In this document: positions 36,187 to 44,941 of the stretch, one piece after another
Numbering within the stretch: position 1 is the first letter of the stretch
Layout: each line of letters opens with the position of its first letter
Assembly: GCA_021777035.1 (NCBI GenBank)
Contig: JAIQZR010000094.1
Location: 1-50,798, forward strand
Reading direction: 5' to 3'
DNA from: Candidatus Scalindua sp.
Lineage (GTDB): Bacteria > Planctomycetota > Brocadiia > Brocadiales > Scalinduaceae
Length of the DNA stretch: 50,798 nt
Notes under the pieces: generated by a model
What the model saw: only the letters and a program-made list of their open reading frames with translations
Databases searched by the model: none
What the model was told of the DNA's origin: nothing
Made by a program: the position numbers and the translations under genes

Positions 36187-36413
36187 TCACGTTAATACAC
36201 GTTGGAATAGTGACAGAGTTTTCCGGACGGGTAAGCACAAAAGAATACATTCCGGAGTAACGCACAAATACTAACCAATTTGATAATCCTATTCTGACGG
36301 ATATAAAAATCAAAAATTCTACGTAATCTATTCCTCCTTTAAATGAAATTACAGACCGTACGCTCAAAAGGCACAAAGAAAACAAATTGTAAACAAGGGA
36401 ATTGTTTTTTCAA

Positions 36414-36442
36414 TTGACAAAACGACATATGTCATATAGCAT
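36414..36442 (+). promoter_or_regulatory. Promoter with internal palindrome upstream of the first VapBC pair
   Basis: A perfect -35 TTGACA (36414-36419) and a -10 TAGCAT (36437-36442) are spaced by 17 bp. Inside the spacer is the 10-bp palindrome GACATATGTC (36424-36433), a fitting autoregulatory operator for a ribbon-helix-helix antitoxin. Direct repeats AGCATAC follow. Confidence 0.55.
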
Positions 36443-36507
36443 ACAGCATACGTTTCTGATGTTTGAAGGGTTAATTGTCACTATTAAATAGTTTTAAGGA
36501 GGTTCAT

Positions 36508-36738
36508 ATGAAAAGGACTACAATATTTGCGGACGATAGCTTGATGAAGGAGCTTAAAGAGATCTCAAAAGAGGAGAATAAGAGTGTCGCCAGTCTTATA
36601 AGAGAAGCAATGGAAGGATATGTACTGCAGAAGAGGCAGTCAAAAAAGAGTTTATCTTTCATCGGTATTAGTAATAGTGGCATGAAGGACATTGCAGAGA
36701 GGCATGAAGAGTTGCTTTGGAGAGAAACATCAAAATAG
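36508..36738 (+). CDS. vapB: VapB-type antitoxin (ribbon-helix-helix)
   Basis: The 76-residue protein begins MKRTTIFADDSLMKELKEISKEENKS, the short beta strand and helix of a ribbon-helix-helix DNA-binding domain. VASLIREAMEGYVLQKRQ follows as the second helix, and a C-terminal tail that would wrap the toxin. I chose ATG 36508 over the longer frame from 36475 because AAGGAGG stands directly before it. The gene overlaps the PIN-toxin gene by ~22 bp, as is usual for type II toxin-antitoxin operons. It probably represses its own promoter through the palindrome at 36424-36433. Confidence 0.85.
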   Translation: MKRTTIFADDSLMKELKEISKEENKSVASLIREAMEGYVLQKRQSKKSLSFIGISNSGMKDIAERHEELLWRETSK

Positions 36739-37151
36739 AGACCGTTATAATTGATACCGGCATTGTTTACGCGTTGGCAGACCAAAAAGACGCCTGGCAT
36801 AAAAGATCTGTTGATTTTGTTGAAGCGTTTACCGGCAGACTCATTATCCCGTCCACTGTACTTCCGGAAGTCAGTTATCTGATAAACAAATATTTGGGGT
36901 TGGAAGCAGAAGTTGTGTTTATCAATTCATTAGCTAATAGAGAACTCCTGATTGAACATTTTGATGTAGATGATTTGAAAAGATGCGTAGAAATTCTAAA
37001 CAGATACTCTGATGTTGACTTTGGGTTTGTTGACACATCACTTATGGCAATCGCGGAAAGGATGAATATTCATAATATATTGACAACAGATAGAAGGCAT
37101 TTCTCAATTGTACAGCCTTCGCACTGCAAGACCTTTACATTATTACCATGA
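36717..37151 (+). CDS. vapC: VapC-type PIN-domain toxin
   Basis: A ~144-residue PIN-domain ribonuclease. Acidic residues of the active site are in IIDTGIVYALAD, a mid-domain LPEVSYLI segment and the C-terminal DFGFVDTSLMAIAERMNI. LLTTDRRHF, another typical PIN element, follows as ILTTDRRHF. VapC toxins cut tRNA or rRNA when free of antitoxin. The only plausible start before the first strand is TTG 36717, which lies inside the antitoxin gene, so toxin translation depends on antitoxin translation. All acidic positions appear present, so the toxin is probably active. Confidence 0.85.
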   Translation: MERNIKIETVIIDTGIVYALADQKDAWHKRSVDFVEAFTGRLIIPSTVLPEVSYLINKYLGLEAEVVFINSLANRELLIEHFDVDDLKRCVEILNRYSDVDFGFVDTSLMAIAERMNIHNILTTDRRHFSIVQPSHCKTFTLLP

Positions 37152-37212
37152 ATTTGACATAGAAACATCTTATAAAGGGGGCTGGGAACAGAGGAGAAAA
37201 CAGCAAAATGAC

Positions 37213-37629
37213 TTAGAACGGATTAATTATTTGCACATTGTTAATAATTTGTCCGTCATGTAAGTCTTCTGAATATAGTCGTGAACAATGTGCTCTTTGT
37301 GCTGCGGTAATTATCAATGAATCCCAGTAGGAAATTCCACTTTTTCGATGAATTTCGATTGCCTGCACAATCATCTCGTATTCGATTTCTATAACAGTAA
37401 GATTTTTTAATAACTCTATTTCTCGTTGGGCGATGTCGATGGGGAGTGGGTTCTTTATCTTTTTTGTTACTGTTACAAAAAATTCGCTCAGAACCTGGGT
37501 AGATATTACTCCGGAATCAAGCCTTATTCCTTCAAAGATAAGACTTTTTGCAACTTCCTGATTGTGTGGATACGCTATGTCATGTGCGTATATGATGATA
37601 TTTGAATCAATAAAGTATCTATCGTTCAT
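37213..37629 (-). CDS. vapC: Second VapC-type PIN-domain toxin
   Basis: A 138-residue PIN protein with the N-terminal FIDSNIIIYAHD, central TQVLSEFFVT and C-terminal SYWDSLIITAAQRAHCSRLYSEDLHDG, which carry the conserved acidic residues. The gene lies downstream of, and overlaps by ~11 bp, the antitoxin gene at 37619-37852. It faces the first VapC across a ~60-bp gap, so the two TA operons are tail to tail. Sequence similarity to the first VapC is low, so they are not a recent duplication. Confidence 0.88.
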   Translation of the reverse strand: MNDRYFIDSNIIIYAHDIAYPHNQEVAKSLIFEGIRLDSGVISTQVLSEFFVTVTKKIKNPLPIDIAQREIELLKNLTVIEIEYEMIVQAIEIHRKSGISYWDSLIITAAQRAHCSRLYSEDLHDGQIINNVQIINPF

Positions 37630-37852
37630 GAAGATCCTCTCTTGACCATTTTATTTTGCCTATCTTTACTCCGCGTGTTGAGTAAATCTTTTCAAGCTCT
37701 TCAATAATGTTAGCCTTGGACATTTCCTCTCTAAGAACCAGATTTTTAAGATAATGTCGAATCATTCCGGTAAGGGTAGTATCTTTATCAATAGCGATCT
37801 TTCTGGCCTTCTTTAATAATTTATCATCGATTTTCATGGTAATGTTTGACAT
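37619..37852 (-). CDS. vapB: Second VapB-type antitoxin
   Basis: A 77-residue protein with a short N-terminal strand and helix (MSNITMKIDDKLLKKARKIAIDKDTTLTGMIRHYLKNL), consistent with a ribbon-helix-helix DNA-binding domain of the DUF6364 type. The rest is a charged tail (SREDLHER) that would bind the toxin. A good AAGGAG site precedes ATG 37852, and a perfect 14-bp-arm palindrome lies ~40 bp upstream. It is translationally coupled to the PIN toxin by an ~11-bp overlap. Confidence 0.83.
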   Translation of the reverse strand: MSNITMKIDDKLLKKARKIAIDKDTTLTGMIRHYLKNLVLREEMSKANIIEELEKIYSTRGVKIGKIKWSREDLHER

Positions 37853-37890
37853 AAAATAAGCTCCTTAGTAATGAAAGGTGTTAAGGGAGT

Positions 37891-37925
37891 ACATAATATG
37901 TGATTAAGTGTATCACATATTATGT
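37891..37925 (-). promoter_or_regulatory. Perfect palindrome, probable operator of the second VapBC pair
   Basis: ACATAATATGTGAT (37891-37904) and its exact inverse ATCACATATTATGT (37912-37925) are separated by 7 bp (TAAGTGT). It lies ~40 bp upstream of the antitoxin start, in the position of an autorepression operator. Confidence 0.75.
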
Positions 37926-38164
37926 GCACATTCAATCTCAAATTAATGGCGTGATCTCCACAATATATTTTTTGAATTTTGTTTAGTGAGGGTTGGTATG
38001 ATTTTGTTTATCAGTGCCTTCTTGTCAGACATGCTGTGTGGCGGGTGTATCATGGTGGCAATTCCCCTATGTTTTTTTAAATCCCTTGAATATTATACTT
38101 GAATTGATATAATTGCAAAAAATATAACTCCTTTGACCTTTTAATCTTATGTGATTTAGTAATT

Positions 38165-39460
38165 ATGGAAAAAAGTGACGAAAAATATGTAAAAGCCCCG
38201 TTGGGCATGAAAGATATCTTCCCTGATGAGAGGTTGTTATGGATAGAGATGGAAAATGCAGCAAGGGAAGAGTTTGAAACAGCTGGATATCATGAGATAA
38301 GAACGCCGGTTTTCGAAGATACGCGCCTCTTTGTAAGAAGCATCGGAGAAGCGACTGATATAGTAGAGAAAGAGTTGTATACTTTTGGTGATTCCGCTGG
38401 GACATCCATTACACTTCGCCCTGAAAATACTGCGTCCGTAATGAGGGCGTATTTACAATATGAGTTGTATAAGACAAAGAAATTTCAGAAATTTTATTAT
38501 ATCGGGCCTATGTTTAGAAAAGAACGCCCCCAGGCGGGTAGATTAAGACAGTTTCATCAAATGGGCGTAGAGGCGATAGGGTCTTATGATCCGTTGCTTG
38601 ATGTGGAAACGATAAAGGTCGCCACGAGGGTATACGACCGGCTTGGTCTGGATGGGTACGTTGTTAAGGTAAATACTATTGGATGTGAAAAATGCAGACC
38701 CGGATACAGAGAAATTTTGAAGAATGAGCTATTACAGTATAAAGACGAATTATGCGAACTCTGCAAGGCGAGAATTGATAGAAATGTATTCAGGGTACTT
38801 GACTGTAAAAATAATAAATGCAAAGAGATTCGCAAGAACGTATCGAATACTGAAGAACATACTTGTAATGAGTGCCTTGAACATTTTAAAACTGTTAAGG
38901 GTGCATTTGAAAATATCAATCTTGAATATACTGTGGATCCGCATCTTGTCAGGGGTTTGGACTATTATACAAAGACGGTTTATGAGATAACACATTCGGC
39001 AATGGGCGCCAGGGACACTATATGTGCGGGGGGGCGCTATGACAACCTGGTATCGGATATTGGAGGTCCGCCAACAGGTGCGGTAGGGTTTGCTGCAGGG
39101 ATGGAAGCGTCAATGATTGCCATTTTAAAAACAAGAGAGAAGGGCCGGAAATCAAAACCTGATACTTCTCCATTGGCACCGGACGTTTATATCGTGTCAA
39201 TTGGAGCTGAGGCCAGAAATTACTGCTTCAAACTGCTCAATGAACTGAGACTAGGTGGGATAAAGACTGACATGGACTACGAATGCAGAACCACAAAGGC
39301 ACAGATGAAAGTTGCCAACAAGCTTAATTCAAAATTTACTATTATAATGGGCAGTGATGAAATCAAAAATGGTGTAATTAAACTGAAAAATATGCAGACT
39401 GGAGATGAAAATTTCTCTGAAGATACTGATAAGATTATAGAGATAGTGAAAGGAAAATAG
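38165..39460 (+). CDS. hisS: Histidyl-tRNA synthetase
   Basis: HisRS charges tRNA-His. The class II motifs are seen: motif 2 (FYYIGPMFRKERPQAGRLRQFHQMG), the histidine-binding LVRGLDYYTKTVYE, and motif 3 near AVGFAAGMEASM, then the anticodon-binding domain. A cysteine-rich insertion (CELCKARIDRN, CKNNKC, CNECLEHF, residues ~195-245) could bind zinc, as in some bacterial HisRSs. Length 431 aa is normal. No strong ribosome site is seen before ATG 38165. Confidence 0.97.
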   Translation: MEKSDEKYVKAPLGMKDIFPDERLLWIEMENAAREEFETAGYHEIRTPVFEDTRLFVRSIGEATDIVEKELYTFGDSAGTSITLRPENTASVMRAYLQYELYKTKKFQKFYYIGPMFRKERPQAGRLRQFHQMGVEAIGSYDPLLDVETIKVATRVYDRLGLDGYVVKVNTIGCEKCRPGYREILKNELLQYKDELCELCKARIDRNVFRVLDCKNNKCKEIRKNVSNTEEHTCNECLEHFKTVKGAFENINLEYTVDPHLVRGLDYYTKTVYEITHSAMGARDTICAGGRYDNLVSDIGGPPTGAVGFAAGMEASMIAILKTREKGRKSKPDTSPLAPDVYIVSIGAEARNYCFKLLNELRLGGIKTDMDYECRTTKAQMKVANKLNSKFTIIMGSDEIKNGVIKLKNMQTGDENFSEDTDKIIEIVKGK

Positions 39461-39543
39461 ATAGACACTAAATGACGCCGGGTGGCTTCAGTTTGATACT
39501 AGATTTTTTTTAGCTTTTCATTATTAGAAAAAGAGTATTGGAA

Positions 39544-39639
39544 ATGTTTGAACGTATATCGGTTAATTCCGAAATATGCGGAGGAAAGCCTTGTGTTAAA
39601 GGGGTGAGAATTCCTGTTCAACAGAGAACCATTGACTAA
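39544..39639 (+). pseudogene. Truncated DUF433-type gene fragment
   Basis: The frame from ATG 39544 gives MFERISVNSEICGGKPCV and continues to KGVRIPVQ, the N-terminal signature of DUF433 proteins (small helix-turn-helix antitoxin-like proteins), but a stop follows after 31 codons. A complete DUF433 protein has about 75 residues, so two thirds are missing. No partner toxin gene (DUF5615-type) follows. Confidence 0.75.
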
Positions 39640-39666
39640 TGACAATTTTTACAAGGAAATATATAA

Positions 39667-41439
39667 ATGTCTGATTTACAGAGAACACATACATGCGGAC
39701 AGCTCCGCAAGGCGGATGCCGGGAGTGAGATTACACTTTCTGGTTGGGTAGACACTAGAAGAGATCATGGCGGTGTTATTTTTATTGATTTAAGAGATAG
39801 ATACGGTAAGACACAGATCGTGTTTAATCCGGAACATAACGCTGAGACACATGCCGCTGCATCAGTTCTCAGATCGGAGTTCGTTATATCCGTAAAAGGC
39901 AAGGTTGAGGAGAGGCCAGAGGGTATGGCTAATCCGGATCTGGATACTGGCGATATTGATGTGATGGTTGATCAACTTGAAATATTAAATACGAGTGAAA
40001 CAACGCCATTTGAGATTACAGGCGATACCGAGGTCTCAACAGAATTGAGGCTCAAGTATAGATACCTTGATCTCAGGCGACCGCTTATGCAGAAGTATTT
40101 AACCGCCAGGCACAAAGTGTATCAGGTTACCAGACAGTATTTTGATAGTAACAAATTTATTGAGATAGAGACGCCGTTTTTGACCAAGAGCACACCTGAA
40201 GGTGCCAGAGACTACCTTGTGCCCAGCAGGATAAACATGGGGCAGTTCTATGCATTACCTCAATCTCCTCAGCTGTTTAAACAGATCTTAATGGTTTCCG
40301 GTTTCGACAGATACTTTCAAATAGTCAAATGCTTTAGGGACGAAGACCTGCGCGCACAACGCCAGCCTGAATTTACACAGGTAGATTTGGAAATGTCGTT
40401 TGTACGGGAAGATGACGTTATCAATATGATAGAAGGTTTGATAGTAGAGATTTTTAAGGAAGTGCTTGGTAAGGAGATATCCGCTCCATTCCCACGGCTT
40501 TCATACCACGATGCCATGAATCAATACGGGTGCGATGCTCCGGATCTTAGATTCGAAATGACGATAAAAGATATCACGGATATAGCAAAGAGATCTGACT
40601 TTAAGGTGTTTAAAAGTGTAGCTGAATCAGGCGGTCAGATAAGAGGGATTAATGCTACCGGATGTGCAAAACTGTCCAGGAAGGATATAGACGAACTAAC
40701 AACTTTTGTTAATCAATTCGGTGCAAAGGGCCTTGCATGGTTTAAGGTTGATGAAAATGGACTAACTTCTCAAATTGCAAAGTTCTTTAGTGCCGAACTG
40801 CAGAAAGAGATAATAGAACGTCTAAATGCAGATCCTGGAGATTTACTCCTGTTTGTTGCAGATAAGGAGAGTGTGGCTTCGCAGGCACTTGCCCAACTCA
40901 GGCTTAATATTGCTAAGAATAATGGCTTGATCAACGAGGATGAGTTTAATTTGTCCTGGGTTGTTGATTTTCCACTATTTGAATATAACGAAGAAATGGA
41001 CAGAAACGATTCACTCCATCATCCTTTTACCTCACCGCATCCTGATGATCTGGAACATCTTGAAGATCGTCCGCTTGATGTCAGAGCGAGGGCTTACGAT
41101 CTGGTACTCAATGGTGTTGAATTGGGAGGAGGAAGCATAAGAATACACAGACAGGAGATACAGAAAAAGATATTCAACTTACTCAAAATTGATGAGGCTA
41201 CGGCGCAGGAAAGATTTGGATTTTTGCTCGAAGCCCTAAAATACGGCGCGCCTCCTCATGGTGGTATCGCGTTGGGGCTTGACCGAATGGTTACGTTACT
41301 TCTGGGGCTTGACGATATAAGAGAAGTCATCGCATTCCCTAAAACCCAGAAGGCAGCATGCCTCATGGTGGATGCTCCTTCAGATGTAGACGAAAAACAA
41401 CTCAAAGATCTTGGGCTTTCGATACTAAAGCCGGATTAA
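39667..41439 (+). CDS. aspS: Aspartyl-tRNA synthetase (bacterial type)
   Basis: AspRS charges tRNA-Asp. The OB-fold anticodon domain is N-terminal (GWVDTRRDHGGVIFIDLRDR), followed by class II motif 2 (CFRDEDLRAQRQPEFTQ), the bacterial GAD insertion domain (~285-410) and motif 3 (GIALGLDRMVTLLLG). The length of 590 aa and the GAD domain place it in the bacterial type. Whether it is discriminating or also misacylates tRNA-Asn cannot be told without checking for AsnRS or GatCAB elsewhere. A ribosome site (AAGGA) precedes ATG 39667. Confidence 0.98.
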   Translation: MSDLQRTHTCGQLRKADAGSEITLSGWVDTRRDHGGVIFIDLRDRYGKTQIVFNPEHNAETHAAASVLRSEFVISVKGKVEERPEGMANPDLDTGDIDVMVDQLEILNTSETTPFEITGDTEVSTELRLKYRYLDLRRPLMQKYLTARHKVYQVTRQYFDSNKFIEIETPFLTKSTPEGARDYLVPSRINMGQFYALPQSPQLFKQILMVSGFDRYFQIVKCFRDEDLRAQRQPEFTQVDLEMSFVREDDVINMIEGLIVEIFKEVLGKEISAPFPRLSYHDAMNQYGCDAPDLRFEMTIKDITDIAKRSDFKVFKSVAESGGQIRGINATGCAKLSRKDIDELTTFVNQFGAKGLAWFKVDENGLTSQIAKFFSAELQKEIIERLNADPGDLLLFVADKESVASQALAQLRLNIAKNNGLINEDEFNLSWVVDFPLFEYNEEMDRNDSLHHPFTSPHPDDLEHLEDRPLDVRARAYDLVLNGVELGGGSIRIHRQEIQKKIFNLLKIDEATAQERFGFLLEALKYGAPPHGGIALGLDRMVTLLLGLDDIREVIAFPKTQKAACLMVDAPSDVDEKQLKDLGLSILKPD

Positions 41440-41481
41440 GTTGTCCATTTAGATTTAAAAGATAGTATGGGCGGTATTCAT

Positions 41482-41580
41482 GTCCGCTTCGCGGACTGTC
41501 ATTAGTCATTTAGCCCGCTTTGGCGGCAAAACTTACTGACTTAATGACAGAGCCCTCTTATTGACGGCGAAGCTAAATGA
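41482..41580. repeat. Cluster of short inverted repeats between aspS and recG
   Basis: Several overlapping hairpins are seen: GTCCGC/GCGGAC (41482-41496), CCGC/GCGG (41515-41526), CTGTCATT/AATGACAG (41496-41503 with 41543-41550) and TCATTTAGC/GCTAAATGA (41506-41514 with 41572-41580). They can fold into one compound structure. Base use differs from the surroundings, so this is probably a small repeat element rather than a terminator. Confidence 0.5.
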
Positions 41581-41614
41581 CAACGAAGTAAATGGCTTAA
41601 CTCATTTTTAAAAA

Positions 41615-43696
41615 ATGTCTACATCCGATTTAGACAAATCTATTCAATACATCAAAGGTGTTGGCCCTAAAAGGGCCCAGTCTCTTGGACGGCTGGGAAT
41701 ACATACGGTAAAAGACCTTCTCTACTACTTTCCACGTACTTATCAGGATCGATCTCAAGTTGAGAAAATATCAAATTTGACAGATGGTACTACTGCAATG
41801 GTGAAGGGTATCGTGATCAATATTAAGTCATTCAGGACAAGAGGGTGGAAGAGCATCTTTGAGGCATCAGTTGGTGACGGAACCAGTATGCTGCAGGTTA
41901 AGTGGTTCAATCGACCATATCAGAGTGAAATATTCCAGGTGGATGACCATGTATTCCTATATGGCAAGGTCACCCTGTATAAGCAGTCACTTCAGATGGT
42001 AAACCCTGAAGTTGAGATAGCGCCAGGTGAAGATAGCCCTGGCAGGAGTGTGGGTATATTGCCAGTGTATTCACTAATAGAGGAGATGAAACAGACTAGT
42101 TTTCGTAAACTGGTTAAAACGATCGTTGATGATCATTACCACAAGGTTGAAGAGATATTTACGGATGATATTATCAGTAAACATAAGTTTATACCTGTTA
42201 CCGATGCAATAAAGAATATTCACTTTCCAGATTCCATGGACAGTCTGGATGAGTCTAAGAGACGGCTCAAGTATGAGGAATTTTTTCTGTTTGAGACGGC
42301 GATGGCTCTTCGCAAACGTGGTATAAAGGAAGTGAGTGGGTATAAATTCCGTATTGGCCAAAATGTAGAAAACCACATCTGTAAGCTATTTCCATTTGAA
42401 CTTACTAAAAGCCAGCAGAAAGTAATCAGTGAAATCCATGAAGACATGTGTAGTGAGAGGCCAATGAACCGATTGCTGCAAGGTGACGTCGGCTCCGGCA
42501 AGACTGCGGTTGCTGTATATGCGTTGCTTGCCGCCGTCGCAAACCGGTTTCAAACTGCCTTTATGGCGCCAACTGAGATCCTTGCCGAACAGCACTATCG
42601 TACACTCAGCCTCTTGTTGGAAAAAGCAGAGGTAAAGATATTGCTCCTAACAGGTGGTGCGAAAACAAAGATAAAGAAGGAAAATATTGAGCGAATAAAA
42701 GAGGGAGATATTGATCTTGTCATTGGCACACATGCACTGATCGACAAAGGCGTTGAATTTAAAAAGCTGGGATTGATTGTAATTGACGAACAACATAAAT
42801 TTGGTGTGATGCAACGTACACGCCTGAGACAAAAAGGGTACAATAAACATATGCCAGATGTACTAGTTATGACGGCAACTCCCATACCCAGGAGCCTCTC
42901 TCTGACAGTGTTTGGCGATCTGGATATTTCAACTATTGATGAACTTCCCCCCGGTCGTACACCTGTGGAAACATATCGTGTACCTGTTAAGAAAGAGAAT
43001 GATGCTTACGGGTTCATTCGCAAAGAGGTAGAGAAGGGGAGGCAGGCGTTTGTCGTCTATCCGTTGGTGGATGAGTCCGAGAAACTCGACCTCAAATCAG
43101 CAACTGTTGAAGCAGAGAAGCTTCGGGATGAAGTATTCTCAGGATTAAATGTCGGATTGCTGCACGGTCAGCTAAAACCAGAATTGAAGGATCTGATAAT
43201 GTCAGATTTTGTTAATCACAAGTATGATATACTTGTGTCCACAATAGTAATAGAGGTGGGGATAGATGTGCCGAATGCAACAGTAATGGCGATTGAACAT
43301 GCAGAGCGGTTTGGCCTTGCGCAGCTTCACCAACTCAGAGGTCGGATAGGGCGTAGCTCACACCGGTCATATTGCCTGCTCTTCGGTATACAAAAGAGTG
43401 CAGAATCTCGTCAAAGGATCAAGACAATGCTCGAAACAAATGATGGTTTCAGGATAGCGGAAGAAGACCTTAAACTCAGAGGGCCAGGTGAATTTTTTGG
43501 TACAAGACAGCACGGCCTACCGGAGTTTAAGATAGGCGACATAATCAATGATTACAACATAATAAAACTGGCACGTACGGACGCATTTGATCTGGTTAAA
43601 GAGGGCCGTAACTCAAAAGACCCAAAGAAGCAGATATTGCTTAAGATAATAATGGAAAGATTTAAGGATAAGCTTGATTTGATAAATACGGGGTAA
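41615..43696 (+). CDS. recG: ATP-dependent DNA helicase RecG
   Basis: RecG remodels stalled replication forks and Holliday junctions. The protein (693 aa) has the N-terminal wedge/OB domain (~60-150), helicase Walker A GDVGSGKT (~290), DEQH box and the motif TATPIPRSLSLTVFGDLD, followed by the C-terminal helicase half with QLHQLRGRIGRSSHRSYC and the TRQHGLPEF RecG-specific tail segment. Length is normal. ATG 41615 starts the conserved N-terminus; no ribosome site is obvious. It follows the aspS-recG repeat cluster. Confidence 0.97.
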   Translation: MSTSDLDKSIQYIKGVGPKRAQSLGRLGIHTVKDLLYYFPRTYQDRSQVEKISNLTDGTTAMVKGIVINIKSFRTRGWKSIFEASVGDGTSMLQVKWFNRPYQSEIFQVDDHVFLYGKVTLYKQSLQMVNPEVEIAPGEDSPGRSVGILPVYSLIEEMKQTSFRKLVKTIVDDHYHKVEEIFTDDIISKHKFIPVTDAIKNIHFPDSMDSLDESKRRLKYEEFFLFETAMALRKRGIKEVSGYKFRIGQNVENHICKLFPFELTKSQQKVISEIHEDMCSERPMNRLLQGDVGSGKTAVAVYALLAAVANRFQTAFMAPTEILAEQHYRTLSLLLEKAEVKILLLTGGAKTKIKKENIERIKEGDIDLVIGTHALIDKGVEFKKLGLIVIDEQHKFGVMQRTRLRQKGYNKHMPDVLVMTATPIPRSLSLTVFGDLDISTIDELPPGRTPVETYRVPVKKENDAYGFIRKEVEKGRQAFVVYPLVDESEKLDLKSATVEAEKLRDEVFSGLNVGLLHGQLKPELKDLIMSDFVNHKYDILVSTIVIEVGIDVPNATVMAIEHAERFGLAQLHQLRGRIGRSSHRSYCLLFGIQKSAESRQRIKTMLETNDGFRIAEEDLKLRGPGEFFGTRQHGLPEFKIGDIINDYNIIKLARTDAFDLVKEGRNSKDPKKQILLKIIMERFKDKLDLINTG

Positions 43697-44062
43697 TTTT
43701 GATGCAATGGATGTAAGGATAGAAATTATTAATCTAAGGAATGGCAGGGAATTATTGCGAGATACAACACCGTCCTCATGGCATTACAAGAAAGTCTGAA
43801 CATCGAGAATAAAGACCTGTTTTGCGACAGTTACTTTGCCAACTTATGCGACTTCGGTAACCACACTTTAAGCTCTTGCAAGTTCGTTAGTTTGTTTTTT
43901 GCGTAAAGGAACTACTTTTAATTTCAACATATACCCTTTCCAATCTCATTTGTGTGGGGATATCTCAGTTGCGGGCCAAAGAGTTCAAGCAATTCTGCTT
44001 TGTAAAGAAACTTGTCCTTTGTCGTGATAGCGACCTAACTTGTTGATTTTATGGTGTTGCTT
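43697..44062. other. Gap after recG with no convincing gene
   Basis: This ~365-bp region separates recG from the TPR gene. One frame is open for 42 codons (43778-43906) and looks protein-like (MALQESLNIENKDLFCDSY), and an upstream extension without start reads on to IIARYNTVL. It has no ribosome site, and I do not recognise it; it may be the remnant of a degraded gene. The rest shows no terminator or repeat I can defend. Confidence 0.35.
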
Positions 44063-44818
44063 TTACTCTTTTTTTAAACGAAGCTGCCTTGCGCGTTCTG
44101 CAAAGGCTTCTGCTTCCTCTTTCTTGCCGGTTTTTTTGTATAATGTTGCCATGTTCTCCAGCACAACAGCCAGCTTAGGATGTTCTGGCCCAAATTCCCA
44201 TTCATCTATTGCAAGTGCACGCTTGTAATATAATTCAGCTTCTGTATATCTACCTTCGGCGGTATAAAGCCCTGCAAGATTGTCCAGTAGGATCGCAACA
44301 TTCGGGTGTTTCGGGCCAAGTGCTCTCTTATCTATTTCAAGTGCCCGTTCGTAGAGCGGCACTGCCTCGGCATATCTACCTTCAGCAGTATAAAGAGATG
44401 CTAGATTGTTCAGAGAAATTGCAATATCCGGATGATCCTTCCCATGTGCTTTTTCCCTTATTGCTAGTGCTCTTTTATAAAAAGGTTCAGCCTCGGAGTA
44501 TTTACCTTCGGCAGTATAAATTCCAGCCAGACTGTTCAGATAATAAGCGACGTCCGGATGGTCAGGGCCAAGTCCCTTTTCATCTATTTTAAGTGCTCGC
44601 GTGAAAAGTGGCTCAGCTTCGGCATATTTGCCTTCGGAATAATAAATTATTGCAAGATTGTTCAGCGAAGTAGCAACTGCCGGATGGTTCGTGCCAATTT
44701 TATCTTCTGCAAGTTTAAGTGACTCTCTGGCAACCTTTATTGCCTCATGGTATTGACCTTCTTTATAAAGTGACTCTACTTTATCGTTTAGTTTTTTCCA
44801 CCTTACCTTCTTGTCCAT
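44063..44818 (-). CDS. Tetratricopeptide-repeat protein (kinesin-light-chain type)
   Basis: A 251-residue protein of about five TPR_12-type repeats of 42 residues, each with patterns like HPDVAYYLNSLAGIYTAEGKYSEAEPFYKRALAI. The repeats begin at about residue 40 and the last 20 residues are a charged helix. No signal peptide is present, so it is cytosolic. Such proteins are scaffolds; no partner or function can be deduced. Repeats 3 to 5 are very similar, indicating expansion by internal duplication. It stands alone, with ~120 bp to the propeller gene's end. Confidence 0.9.
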   Translation of the reverse strand: MDKKVRWKKLNDKVESLYKEGQYHEAIKVARESLKLAEDKIGTNHPAVATSLNNLAIIYYSEGKYAEAEPLFTRALKIDEKGLGPDHPDVAYYLNSLAGIYTAEGKYSEAEPFYKRALAIREKAHGKDHPDIAISLNNLASLYTAEGRYAEAVPLYERALEIDKRALGPKHPNVAILLDNLAGLYTAEGRYTEAELYYKRALAIDEWEFGPEHPKLAVVLENMATLYKKTGKKEEAEAFAERARQLRLKKE

Positions 44819-44941
44819 AATTTTATAGTCCTAAATATTAGCTATCTTAATTAATGTCCAAACACATTCTGTTTTAGTCTTCAGTGCTTACCGGAAACAA
44901 GTTGTTGATTAAGGAGACCTGATGAATTATATCAATAAATA

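Noticed and set aside
36155..36385. 76-codon minus-strand frame after der
   Set aside because: No ribosome site, no recognisable family, and it overlaps the der end.
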